DNA from: Costus lasius
Lineage: Eukaryota; Streptophyta; Magnoliopsida; Zingiberales; Costaceae
Reading direction: 5' to 3'
Length of the DNA: 64,000 nucleotides
Assembly (NCBI GenBank): GCA_027563935.2
Contig: CM050451.1
Location: 102,451,565 to 102,515,564 of the forward strand
The first letter of the stretch is position 1. Each line of letters starts with the position of its first letter. The position numbers and the translations under genes are program-made. Below the pieces are notes generated by a model, which searched no databases, was not told the origin of the DNA, and worked only from the letters and a program-made list of their open reading frames with translations. Positions 34,166-46,523 of this stretch are shown here, one piece after another.

Positions 34166-34666
34166 TGTTGGGGTATGCCCTTAAGGCTAATGTTTGAGGC
34201 CTTGGGATTCTTTCAGTATCATGTATAAACTCTTATGTTTATAAAGGCAATGGTTGTTATTCAGGTTGTTACCTTGTCTGCTGCAATAAGTGTACTACTG
34301 AATAATGTCTCAATGCTGTTCAGCTAGGCTGACATGCTATATGTCCTTAGTCGAGATATCTTGGTGAACATGAGACAGCCTTGATATGATTGAGACTAAT
34401 ATGTGTTCTAATCTTATAGGATGCTTCGAGCATGGAATAAGATGTAGACTCATGGGTACATTGGATGTACTGGACAGACCCTACTAGGATATTCAATTGC
34501 TTGTCACAATGTGAATAATCCTTGTTTGCAACAAGTGGCACATTTCCTCTGACTTGAGATCACTTGTGTTTCTAAATGATGATTGACATTGTTTTGAGGT
34601 AGTTCAATATCATTTGAAATATAATGGTTATAGACTATCTTGGATAATGAACATGAGTCATGTTAG
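34166..34666 (+). repeat. 3' LTR of Cop1-C, left part
   Basis: This part begins TGTTGGGG after the tract AAGTGGGAGAT and is interrupted at 34666 by Cop1-D. 34662-34666 is the left copy of the GTTAG duplication. Confidence 0.95.
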
Positions 34667-36363
34667 TGTTGGAACCCCTTTCGAGAGGGGGGCAAAAACC
34701 CTAATCATGGCGCAAATGAAATTTATGCAAGCGGAAGCAAGGGTTTCAAGATCTTTTGCATGCCATATGTTCAACTATCATAGATTGATAAGAACAAGGG
34801 GAGATTCATACCAACGCCATAGGCTTGGAATTCGGCTTGGAAGAAGAGAACAAGTTAGGTCTCCTCCACAAGTCCACACACAAGATGAAGATGCTCACTT
34901 CCTTGACGTCCCTTGTGCTAGCAAGGCACCCAAGCTATCTTGTCGAATGGAAAGGGGGTGATTAGATGAATCCCTATGGCCGAGAGCTCCTCTTCCTTAT
35001 CTTCCTCTTTCGTCAACCACCAAACGAAAAGGATCAAGGCGTTGTCGTCAAGAGACCAACGCTTAAGCGTTTTGGCGTTTAAGCAAAACCGGCTTTGAAG
35101 ACTTTCCATAAATGGAAGACAATCAAGCCATGCGCTCAAGACAAACCAAAAACGCTTATTGTCATTGAACCAAGCGTTCACATTTGTGAACCGGTTCAAG
35201 CCAAATCGTCCAATCGAATTTGGTTCATCAAACCAAACCGAAATAGCTCAAGCCACTTGGTCTAGACCAAATTGAACCCTAAGGCTCACGATCTAACCAC
35301 TCATCTCCTGATGCCCCTGATCTCCCCGATCTAGCATCATTTCTCTCGATCGAAGCTTACCGATCTCAAGCCCTAATCAATCAAACATGATCAGACCAGA
35401 TCTCACTTACAATCAGAGATTAAATCCCCTTTAATCTGAACTCAAAGAATCCAGTCCATACGATCTGACTCAAGTAAGCCATATCATCAAATTGTGCGAC
35501 CCTGAGGGTTTCCTTTAAATGTCGGTAACGATAACTTACGTTATCACGACCAGTGAGGGGTATCTAGCAACACATCACTGTCTCCCGATATAAAGGAAAG
35601 AGTCTTCCAAGACTTCTCCCAAACCATAGCACAAGTGTGAATCAAACTCACGAGGCATACATGTGTCCTTTGCCACTGGATGTTCTTATTGGACAAGCGT
35701 GTCAAGCCTGTAATTCCAATATGATGAGCATGATTAGATCAGATGCACATAGTCATCTGGGTATGGCCATACACTATCTCAATCATCTCATAAGGGGGCC
35801 CCTTTAGAACACCACACTCCTTAAACAAGGAGACGACAATCCTATGTCTATCACTAGTGTCCTAACCTGACTCATGATCATTATCCAAGATAGTCTATGA
35901 TCATTATCTTTCAAATGATATTGAACTACCTCAAAACAATGACAGTCATCATTTAGAAACACAAGTGATCTCAAGTCAGAGGACATGTGCCACTTGTTGC
36001 AATCAAGGAATATTCACATTGTGACAAGCAATTGAATATCCTAGTAGGGTCTGTCCAGTACATCCAATGTACCCATGAGTCTACATCTTATTCCATGCTC
36101 GAAGCATCCTATAAGATCAGCACACATATTAGTCTCAATCATATCAAGGCTGTCTCAGGTTCACCAAGATATCTCGACTAAGGACATATTGCATGTCAGC
36201 CTAGCTGAACAGCTTTGAGACATTATTCAGAAGTACACTTATTACAGCAGACAAGGTAACAACCTGAATAATAACCATGCCTTTTATAAACATAAGAGTT
36301 TATTACATGATACTTTTACAATCCCAAGGCCTCAAACATTAGCCTTAAGGGCATACCCCAACA
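34667..36363 (-). repeat. 3' LTR of Cop1-D, 1697 bp
   Basis: In element orientation the LTR is TGTTGGGG ... GGGGTTCCAACA. The ...CCAACA end distinguishes it from the other Cop1 copies, which end in TTCA. Confidence 0.96.
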
Positions 36364-36383
36364 ATCTCCCACTTGCACTTAAT

Positions 36384-39300
36384 CTAATGGTTGAGAAATC
36401 TCAAACCCATATTATTACAGTGCTTCTCATGCTTCTGCTGCGCCAGAGGCTTGGTAAGCGGGTCTGCCAGATTGTCATCTGTATGAACCTTGCAGATTTT
36501 GATCTCGCCTCGATCAATGATCTCCCGGATCAAGTGAAACCGTCTCTGTATGTGCTTGGACTTCTGGTGCGACCGTGGTTCCTTTGCTTGTGCGATTGCT
36601 CCAGTGTTATCACAGAAGATAACCAAAGGATCAGCACTCGAAGGAACGACACCAAGTTCTCTCACGAACTTACGAATCCACACTGCCTCCTTGGATGCTT
36701 CCGAGGCTGCAACATACTCGGCTTGTGTTGTAGAATCAGCAACAGTTGACTGTTTGAAGCTCTTCCACACCACTGCTCCACCATTCAAGCTGAAAACATA
36801 GCCTGATTGCGATCGGAAATCATCCTGGTCCGACTGGAACGAAGCGTCAGTATATCCCTCTATACTGAGTTCTTCCTAACCACCATATATCAAGAACATA
36901 TCTTTGGTCCTCCGCAGATATTTTAAAATGTTCTTGACTGCAATCCAGTGTGCCTGTCCTGGATTACTTTGGAATCGACTGGTCACGCTTAACCCGTAAG
37001 CGACGTCTGGGCGAGTACACAACATCGCATACATAATGGACCCAATAGCCGAAGCATAAGGCGTATTGTCCATTTCATCTTTCTCAGTCTGTGTTTGTGG
37101 ACACTGACTCTTTGAAAGATTCAGACCATGTCTGACTGGAAGATATCCATGTTTAGAATTCTCTAAATGGAATCTATCCAGGACCTTATCGATGTAAGTA
37201 CTCTGGCACAGCCCGAGAAGCCTCTTAGATCTATCTCGGTAGATCTTGACACCTAATACATAGGCTGCTTCTCCGAGATCTTTCATCTGGAAACATTTTC
37301 CTAACCATGCTTTAACAGCATGCAGTTCAGGAATATCATTTCCAATGATTAAGATATCATCGACGTAGAGGATTAGGAATGTAATTACGCTCCCACTAAA
37401 CCTCTTATAAACACACGGGTCATCATCGTTCTTGATGAAACCAAACTCAGAGATTGATTCATCAAAACGAATGTTCCAGCTTCTAGATGCTTGTTTCAGT
37501 CCATAAATGGACTTCTTTAACTTGCATATTTTATGACGATCTGATGGATTAGTGAAACCCTCAGGTTGTGTCATATACACATCCTCATCCAGATTTCCAT
37601 TAAGGAAAGCTGTTTTCACATCCATCTGCCAGATCTCATAATCGTAATATGCTGCTATCGCGAAAAGAATCCGAATAGACTTAAACATGGCTACAGGTGA
37701 GAAAGTTTCATCATAATCTATCCCGTAGATTTGTTTGAAACCTTTCGCAACTAGCCTGCCTTTATAGGTAACCACGTTACCATCCATGTCAATCTTCTTC
37801 TTGAAGATCCATTTACAGCCTATAGGGATTACTCCCGGAGGCGGATCAACCAAATCCCAGACTTGGTTATCTGACATGGAGTCCATTTCGGCTCGCATAG
37901 CTTCAAGCCATCTAGCTGACTCCGGTCCACTGACCGCATCCGCATAAGTGAGGGGTTCATCATTATCAATGATGTAGACTCCGTCATAGCGCTCAGGCTG
38001 ACGACGGATCCTTCCCGATCTTCGCGGTTCCCGTGTTATCTGAGCCTCAGGTTGTTCAATAACCTGTTCAACTGGCTCAGGCACATCCAACTGTGCTTGA
38101 CTACTTTGTCCTTCCTCTGGAATCTCATCCAGCTTTATTTCTCTCCCACTGGCCTCTTACAGAAGAAATTCCCTCTCAAGAAATATAGCCGTCCGAGCAA
38201 CAAAAACCTTGTTCTCTTTGGTATCGAAGAAATAATAACCCTTAGTTTCCTTAGGGTAACCAACAAAGATACATTTCTCAGATCTGCTCTCCAGTTTCCC
38301 AGAGGCGAGCTTTTTGACATAAGCTTCGCAACCCCAGATCCTGATAAATGTCAAGCTAGGCTGTTTCCCATACCATAACTCATATGGCGTCTTTGAAACT
38401 GCCTTGGATGGCACTCGGTTTAGTACCTTTGCAGCTGTCTCCAGTGCAAAACCCCAAAAGGAGTATGGAAGAGTAGCCTGACTCATCATAGAACGAACCA
38501 TATCAAGTAACGTTCTATTTCTCCTTTCGGACACACCATTCCATTGCGGTGTTCCTGGCGGAGTGAGCTGTGAGATAATCCCACACTCCTTTAGATAGTC
38601 AGTAAATGCATGACTCAGGTATTCACCACCTCGATCAGAACGAAGTGCCTTGATATTACGGCCTAACTGATTTTGTACTTCATTTTTGAACTCTTTGAAC
38701 TTGTCAAAAGATTCACTTTTATGTCTCATCAGATAGACATACCCATACCTACTGAAATCATCAGTAAAGGTAATGAAGTACTGATAGCCACCTCTGGCAT
38801 GTTTACTGAAAGGCCCACACACATCACTGTGTATAAGGTCAAGTAAACCTGAAGTCCTTTGACCCTTTTGAAGAAAAGGTGACTTCGTCATTTTACCCAT
38901 CAAACAAGCTTTGCATGTATCAATCTCCCCATAGGAGAATGATCCCAGCAGTCCATGATCATGCAACCGCTTAATGCGCTTCTCGTTAATATGGCCTAAA
39001 CGACTATGCCATAGCAAGGTGCTGTCATCAGCATACTTGGCTTTCTTATTATCAATATTTTGTATAGAATTTTCCATGTCCAACATGAATAACCCATTGT
39101 TAATTGAACCAGTGGCATACACAATATTATCATGAGATAAAACACACTTTGAAATTTTGCATTCAAAGGAAAATCCCTTCCTGACAAGAGCAGGAATGGA
39201 GATAATATTCTTGGTAATACTGGGTACAAAATAACAATTGTTTAATTCTAATACAATGCCAGATGGTAAAGAAATGAAATAGTCTCCTACAGCAACAGCA

Positions 39301-40268
39301 GCAACCCGTGCCCCGTTTCCAACGCGTAGGTCTACCTCATGCTGTCCCACCTGCCTTCTTCTCTTGAGTTCCTGTACATTTGAACAAATGTGAACTCCAC
39401 ATGCAGTGTCCAACACCCATGATATGGTAGAAGAAGATAACATGACCTCAGTCACATATATACCTGAGCCAGAAGCGATGCTTCCCCTCTTATCTCCTTG
39501 GAGCGCTTTACAGTCCTTTTTCCAGTGACCCAGCTGGCCACAGTGGAAACACCTGTTGTCCTTCGACCGCTTCACCTTCTGTTTCAGAGCCTTGCTGTAG
39601 TTCTTGACAGGGGCCTTGCCCTTCTTCCCCTTCTTCTTGTTCCTTGAAGGAACCATCAAGACAGAGGTCGAAGGCTTTCCCTTCAGAGTCTCCTCAGTAG
39701 TCAAGAGCATATTCAGCAGCTCTGCCGGAGTACAATCGATTTTGTTCATATTAAAATTAATGATGAACGCATCGAAAGAAGGCGGGAGAGACTGCAGAAT
39801 AATATCTACAGCAAGCTCCTGGTTGATGGTATGCCCCAGTTTCTCCAGAGCCTCCTTGTGCCCAATCATCTTGAGCATGTGAGCTCCCACTGGGCTCCCT
39901 TCGGCCAGTTTGCTCTGAAAGAAGAGCTTCGTCAGATTATAGCATTCTGTCCTCGCCTGTGCAGCATACAGCATCTTGAGGTTCGCTATAATCTCTATAG
40001 CCGACATATCCTCATGCTGACGCTGCAGCGGTGGCGTCATAGACGCTAGCATCAGGCAAGCGACATCAATGCTATCATTGACGTGCTTTTCATAGGCATC
40101 CCGAACCGCCCTTGCGGCGTTCGGAGCGGGCTGCGGCGGTATCGCCGTCTCGAGGACATACAGTTTCCTCTCTGCCTTAAGAACGATCTTAAGGTGTCCG
40201 AACCAGTCAGAGAAGTTCGGCCCAGCAAACTTCTCCCTTTCCAGTAGGGATCGCACATTGAAGCTCAT
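36384..40268 (-). pseudogene. gag-pol: Cop1-D gag-pol, full length with two nonsense codons
   Basis: The frame is the same 1294-codon length as Cop1-B with no frameshift. TAA at 38157-38159 replaces Gln704 (between integrase and RT). TAG at 36876-36878 replaces Gln1131 (just before RNase H). Both are single C to T changes. Upstream of the first stop, Gag with CCHC, protease (WVLDTACG) and the integrase D,D-35-E are intact over 703 residues. YVDD is intact in the middle segment. An unsuppressed product would contain Gag, protease and integrase but no RT, so this copy cannot move on its own. Start ATG at 40268. Confidence 0.96.
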
Positions 40269-42100
40269 GGTGTTCGTTGCTGCAGGAATCTACAACAAGC
40301 AAGAACAGCAAGGTCAGTATCAATGTTCAGAATCAATCCAGGACTTAAGAAAGATTCTTTTCTCACTATTTTATCTGACTGAAAAATCCAGTAAACAGTC
40401 CGAAAGAGTATCACTCTTTTAGTGAGATGGGATCCAGATTTCATACTTGGTCTCCGCGTCCCGCTCAGGCGAGATAAGATGCACAGAGAGGACAAGCACT
40501 AATTTCTGGTAGGCAGTCCCTGCCAATCGCCAGCCCGTGCGATTCCCCTTCATCTGGGCAATCCAGCAGACTGTGCCAACTGAGTTGGTACAACACAGTC
40601 TCTGATCCCACAGATGGCTGCCTCCATGTGCTACCATATGCGCCACATATGTAGCCTACATGGTCAAGCTGACCCGACCTACTCCCTGGACCACCACGTG
40701 CTATGCTGAGCAACGAGAAGGGATAAATCCCTACTCTGTAACACGCAGGTGTAATCCCGCACCGTCTGAAGATAGATGGACGTGCCCACTGAGTGGGTAC
40801 AACACGGCTCCAACGATAGTCAGAACGGTGAGGTTTCGCGTCAGAAGGCTTACGAGCTTGATATATTAGCGTTGGATTTTAACGGTCTTTTTATCTTCTT
40901 GACTATCATGCAAGTCCTATGGTGATAGCAGAAGATAAACACATGCATTTCTAATTATAAAAGCAATAAATAGAAAGCATGTTGATCTTATGTGGTAAAT
41001 GCCCATGAACCCTAAGTAAGACCTTAATTTTACTTAAGTCTTCACTTGAGCTCCTTTTGCATCTCATCTGGTCCAACCCAGGGCTCTAGCTCCTAGAGCA
41101 CCTCAGGTGCGCCACCAGCTGAATGCCCCTTGGGATGTGTGCCTTTGTGCTCCTGTCTAATCAAATACAATTTGATCTATCTAGACAAGATTGACTCGCA
41201 GGTCAATTACATATTATAAATTAAGTACAATGTGATTCGCAGATCACAAATTAATTTACAATTTTAAATCCAGGCACGCAGGCCCCAGCACAGCACACAA
41301 TAGGGCAACCCACATAAGATTAAATAAACAAGCATAGGCATCAATCAACATGTGATCCATTCATGAAATTAAAATTTTTGAAAAACCCCATGGCATCAAT
41401 TTTAATTTCCTTATGAGCCCTATAACCTTACAACGGTCCATTGATGGGGATCCACTCATCAAGTCTAGTTAGATCCTTGCCCTTGCATGCACCAAGTCCT
41501 AACTGACTCGCGTTGACCTGATGGTCAACCATGCATGCGCCAAGGGCTGAACCACCAACATGAGTTCTGGCAAGCGGGTGTGACCCCGGGCCTAACTCAT
41601 GTGTGTTCACTGGTTGTCTCAACCAGACCTCGCTACACGCCTATGATGCAATCGACCTATAGCCACCTCGTGCTTGCGCACAGGTGCCATCTGGTCGATC
41701 CATCTAGGCTGTCAGATGGTCTGATCAGACTAGTTTGATCTAACATAGAGGATGCTTTCAACCCCATCAACCCGTCTAAGGGTTTACAATAGGTGCAACT
41801 TAGATCTAATTCATGGGCGCGCAAGATGTTTTGTTTTGTCAAAAACAACATGTAAGAAGCACCGATCAAACATGCGCCAACAACAACACTTGTAGAGTCC
41901 CCTTCAAGGGGGAGCGCAACTTTGACAACAACAAACAACAAGCACCTATACATGTGGCTTAGAACAACAAACATCATGCATGAAGTTTTCGCATCATCAT
42001 GAGCTTGCGCATGTAACCAACCATAGATCTAAGCATAAATGCAAACATGGATCACATCAGCAAACATAATAGCATGCATAGAGCCGCCTCTGATACCAAT
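40269..42100 (-). other. Cop1-D leader and primer site
   Basis: The leader is noncoding and colinear with the other Cop1 leaders. The primer site is the reverse complement TGGTATCAGAG at 42088-42098, two bases from the 5' LTR. About 190 bp inside the leader (41893-41920) sits GTCCCCTTCAAGGGGGAGCG, which matches the LTR terminus of Cop1-A, not Cop1-D's own LTR end. It looks like a leftover of a different LTR end. Confidence 0.85.
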
Positions 42101-43797
42101 TGTTGGAACCCCTTTCGAGAGGGGGGCAAAAACCCTAATCATGGCGCAAATGAAATTTATGCAAGCGGAAGCAAGGGTTTCAAGATCTTTTGCATGCCAT
42201 ATGTTCAACTATCATAGATTGATAAGAACAAGGGGAGATTCATACCAACGCCATAGGCTTGGAATTCGGCTTGGAAGAAGAGAACAAGTTAGGTCTCCTC
42301 CACAAGTCCACACACAAGATGAAGATGCTCACTTCCTTGACGTCCCTTGTGCTAGCAAGGCACCCAAGCTATCTTGTCGAATGGAAAGGGGGTGATTAGA
42401 TGAATCCCTATGGCCGAGAGCTCCTCTTCCTTGTCTTCCTCTTTCGTCAACCACCAAACGAAAAGGATCAAGGCGTTGTCGTCAAGAGACCAACGCTTAA
42501 GCGTTTTGGCGTTTAAGCAAAACCGGCTTTGAAGACTTTCCATAAATGGAAGACAATCAAGCCATGCGCTCAAGACAAACCAAAAACGCTTATTGTCATT
42601 GAACCAAGCGTTCACATTTGTGAACCGGTTCAAGCCAAATCGTCCAATTGAATTTGGTTCATCAAACCAAACCGAAATAGCTCAAGCCACTTGGTCTAGA
42701 CCAAATTGAACCCTAAGGCTCACGATCTAACCACTCATCTCCTGATGCCCCTGATCTCCCCGATCTAGCATCATTTCTCTCGATCGAAGCTTACCGATCT
42801 CAAGCCCTAATCAATCAAACATGATCAGACCAGATCTCACTTACAATCAGAGATTAAATCCCCTTTAATCTGAACTCAAAGAATCCAGTCCATACGATCT
42901 GACTCAAGTAAGCCATATCATCAAATTGTGCGACCCTGAGGGTTTCCTTTAAATGTCGGTAACGATAACTTACGTTATCACGACCAGTGAGGGGTATCTA
43001 GCAACACATCACTGTCTCCCGATATAAAGGAAAGAGTCTTCCAAGACTTCTCCCAAACCATAGCACAAGTGTGAATCAAACTCACGAGGCATACATGTGT
43101 CCTTTGCCACTGGATGTTCTTATTGGACAAGCGTGTCAAGCCTGTAATTCCAATATGATGAGCATGATTAGATCAGATGCACATAGTCATCTGGGTATGG
43201 CCATACACTATCTCAATCATCTCATAAGGGGGCCCCTTTAGAACACCACACTCCTTAAACAAGGAGACGACAATCCTATGTCTATCACTAGTGTCCTAAC
43301 CTGACTCATGATCATTATCCAAGATAGTCTATGATCATTATCTTTCAAATGATATTGAACTACCTCAAAACAATGACAGTCATCATTTAGAAACACAAGT
43401 GATCTCAAGTCAGAGGACATGTGCCACTTGTTGCAATCAAGGAATATTCACATTGTGACAAGCAATTGAATATCCTAGTAGGGTCTGTCCAGTACATCCA
43501 ATGTACCCATGAGTCTACATCTTATTCCATGCTCGAAGCATCCTATAAGATCAGCACACATATTAGTCTCAATCATATCAAGGCTGTCTCAGGTTCACCA
43601 AGATATCTCGACTAAGGACATATTGCATGTCAGCCTAGCTGAACAGCTTTGAGACATTATTCAGAAGTACACTTATTACAGCAGACAAGGTAACAACCTG
43701 AATAATAACCATGCCTTTTATAAACATAAGAGTTTATTACATGATACTTTTACAATCCCAAGGCCTCAAACATTAGCCTTAAGGGCATACCCCAACA
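42101..43797 (-). repeat. 5' LTR of Cop1-D, 1697 bp
   Basis: Visible differences from the other LTR are CTTGTCTTCC versus CTTATCTTCC and TCCAATTGAA versus TCCAATCGAA. Confidence 0.96.
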
Positions 43798-44737
43798 GTT
43801 AGGGCACTAGTGATAGATATAGGATTGTCGTCTCCTTGTTTAGGAGTGTGATGTTCTAAAGGGGCCCCCCTGGATGAGATGATTGAGAAAGTGTATGGCC
43901 ATACCCAGATGACTATGTTCATCTGATCTAATCATTCTCATCATATTGGAGTTACAGGCTTGACACGCTTGTCTAATAAGAACATCAAGTGGCAAAGGAA
44001 ACATGTATGCCTAGTGAAGTGGATTCACACTTGTGCTGTGTTTTGGGTGTAGTCTTGGAAGACTTTTTCCTTTATATCGGGAGACAGTGATGTGTTGCTA
44101 GATACCCCTCACTGATCGTGATAACGTAAGTTATCGTTACCGACATTTGAAGGAAACCCTTAGGGTCGCACAATTTGATGATATGGCTTACTTAAGTCAG
44201 ATCGTGTGGACTGAATTGTTTGGGTTCAGTTTAAAGGGATTTAAACTCTGATTGTAAGTGAGATCTGGTCTGATCATGTTTGATTGATTAGGGCTTGAGA
44301 TCGGTAAGCTTTGATCGAGAGAGATGATGCTAGATCGGTGAGATCAGGAGCATCAGGAGATGAACGGTTAGATCTGGAGCCTTAGGGTTTAATTGTGATC
44401 TAGACCAAGTGCTTGGGTTAATTGGTCTTTGAACCAAACCAAAATGAACCGGCTCATTCGATCAAGACACCTTGGAGCCTTGCTAGCACAAGAAGCAACA
44501 AGGGAGTAAGCGACATCTCATCTTGTGTGCGGCACTTTGCAGGAGAGCCCTTTTGCCATCTTCTTCCAAGGCACCATCCAAGAGATGGCTATGGTATGAT
44601 CCCTTGTTGATCTGCATAAGTTCTTGAAAGTTGATCATATGACATGCAAAAGATCATAAGAAACCCTTGCTTCCGCTCGAAAATTTTATATGCGCCTCCT
44701 ATTTGGGTTTCGCCCCCCTTGTCATAGGGGACTTTCA
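43798..44737 (+). repeat. 3' LTR of Cop1-C, right part
   Basis: It starts with the right GTTAG copy and continues the LTR to TAGGGGACTTTCA. At about 44452 it lacks 246 bp present in the 5' LTR (28355-28600). The breakpoint carries TCAT on both sides. Confidence 0.94.
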
Positions 44738-45825
44738 CCACTTGTTCAAGAAGATGGTTCTTGCATAAAAGATGGCGAGAGCCTTTGAAGAAGAGATTAG
44801 CGAAGGGAACCTTGGCCCTTGGGGAAGAAGAGAAGATTGGTGACACAAGCACCTCAGATGAGAAGGAGACGGAGGGGGGCGACACAAGCACCCAAAGTTG
44901 CTAGGCAACTACTCGACAATTCCATTATCAAAATTCTGCATCTACATGTGTTTACAAGTGTTTTTAGACAATTTGCTCAACGTCACAAAAGAGCAAAATA
45001 ATAAAAATATTTTGGTCTTCAATGCCATGAGGTTGGCGCTTGCATACTTTCCTTGTGTGAATTTCCTTGTGTGGTTGAGCATTTGAATTATTCCTTTGCT
45101 TGGCCGAAAGTTGAAAAGAGTGCTTTGCTTGTTTGGGCGGCTTGGGTGATAAAGCTTCCTTATTTGGTGAGGCTTTGATCGAATTCTTTTGAGCTATTTC
45201 CATCTTTGATTGGTGTTTGAATTCCTTCCTCTTTGGCTTGGACAAATTTGGAAACCTTTTAGTGGCTTTGATGCATCCTTCTTTGCTTGGGCACCAAGAA
45301 AAGGTGAGAATGTTTATTGAATTGGCATGGCTCCTTCCCTCCATGGTGTGAATGCATTTTGATTCCTTGATTCAAGGGATTTGATGGAGAGCTTTTAATC
45401 AAATCTTGAGTGGGCGCATATCCCTTGAGGATTTGACATAGAAACCGATTTCTTGCAAGGTGGATGGTGGCCAACAAATGTGGAAAGGTGAGATGAACTC
45501 CTTTCATCTCAAGTCTTCACTTGGAACTTGGCTTGGAAGTGACTTTCCTTAATTGGAGCTAGCTTTGTTGAGTGAGCTTTGAGCTAGTCTTGAGCTTGTC
45601 CACATGAATTGCAAATGCTTATTACACTACTCCTACTATGATGCAACATTACCATGCACTAATCCTACCATGATGCAACATAATTTCCATAAAAAGAAAA
45701 ATACAAAACCTACCATATGTAGCTACATGATGCATGCAATGCAAGGGTGCCTTAGGGTACCCATAAACTAGGGTAGCCTTAAGCTCCACTTATATTTCCG
45801 TGGGTCATGGCCTCTACCCACATCA
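44738..45825 (-). repeat. GypF 3' LTR, element-5' part
   Basis: In element orientation it begins TGATGTGGGTAGAGG after the polypurine tract GGGGAGAAA (reverse complement at 45826-45834). It shares with the solo LTR at 17933 the opening 57 bp, TTGCATTGCATGCATC and TAGTGCATG segments, and GAACAAG near the cut. It is cut at 44738 by Cop1-C. Confidence 0.8.
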
Positions 45826-46523
45826 TTTCTCCCCGGGTGAAAAAAATTCTTCTCCGAAGAATTGTCCTTGCACGGGTGGAAATGTCTAGAGGTGGCCCAT
45901 GTAAAATGTTCCTTGGCTAACCAAACTTCTTCACCATTGGAGTGGGTGAACAAGCCTTGGTTCACAAGGTTGGCCATAGGCTCATGCACACAAAACATGT
46001 CTAAAAATTGGATGGGATACTCCACATTATAAAGTGTAGGGTTCCCATACAGAAGTGGGATAGTAAAAGATGAGTAAGCATATGAAGCATGCATATGAAG
46101 GTAAGAGCAAGAGTAAGCATTACAACCATAGAGACTTTGTTCTTCTATTCCTTGTTTTCTATCAAGTACTCCTACAATGAATTCCCTTTCTCGGCCATGA
46201 TGATTAGTATACTTGCGGTAAGGGATTTGAGTGTCTAAGTATGCAGGAATAACAAAGTCTATGTGCTCAATAAAATTCAAAGCAATGTTATCTTTAGCAT
46301 GCTCAAGTTTGGTTGGCCCTAAGGGTGGTTTGAGGGTATGGGTAGAGGGACCTAAGAGACAAGACTCTAGCTTCATTGGGTCTTGGGGAAGAGATTCTAT
46401 GTCTAGAGGATGTCCTAAAGGGTGAGGCTTAGGATCTAAGTCAATTTCAAAGGATTCTAAGTCTTCCTTAAAGGTAGGGAATCCTAACTCAAGTTGGTTG
46501 AAATCTAATGGAGTGGGATCCAT
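45768..46523 (-). pseudogene. GypF terminal ORF, 251 codons, C-terminus encoded inside the LTR
   Basis: I do not recognise the protein family. The frame runs from a junction with copia sequence at 46523 to a TAG inside the 3' LTR, so the 5' part of the gene is missing and the ATG at 46523 is probably an internal codon. It is rich in acidic and proline residues at first (LESFEIDLDPKPHPLGHPLD), then has an aromatic/Cys/His-rich middle (YGCNAYSCSYLHMHASYAY). It ends FFHPGRNDVGRGHDPRKY, with KWSLRLP after that. The last 19 codons lie in the LTR. The same ending is readable at the start of the independent solo LTR at 17933 with mostly synonymous changes, which supports real coding. It may be a post-integrase extra domain of a gypsy polyprotein. 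Confidence 0.6.

Larger units (their letters stand above)
34667..43797 (-). mobile_element. Cop1-D, complete nested Ty1/copia element, 9131 bp
   Basis: Identical-length LTRs (34667-36363 and 42101-43797, 1697 bp each) show about two differences by eye. The element has a primer site, a full-length gag-pol frame and a polypurine tract. A perfect 5-bp target duplication GTTAG lies at 34662-34666 and 43798-43802. It is the youngest insertion in the window, sitting in the LTR of a member of its own family, in opposite orientation. Confidence 0.98.
27201..44737 (+). mobile_element. Cop1-C, Ty1/copia element carrying nested Cop1-D
   Basis: The 5' LTR is 27201-28882, the internal region 28883-34165, and the 3' LTR 34166-34666 plus 43803-44737. 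Removing Cop1-D and one GTTAG restores a continuous LTR. It equals the 5' LTR in length except for a 246-bp deletion. Flanks CCAAT/CCACT differ by one base. Confidence 0.93.

Noticed and set aside
34614..34961. 115-codon frame across the Cop1-C/Cop1-D boundary
   Set aside because: It spans an insertion junction and LTR sequence; the same frame reappears in the other Cop1-D LTR at 42101 purely by LTR identity.
27190..44742. Perfect 5-bp target duplication for Cop1-C
   Set aside because: Flanks are CCAAT and CCACT, one mismatch; I list it only as possible.
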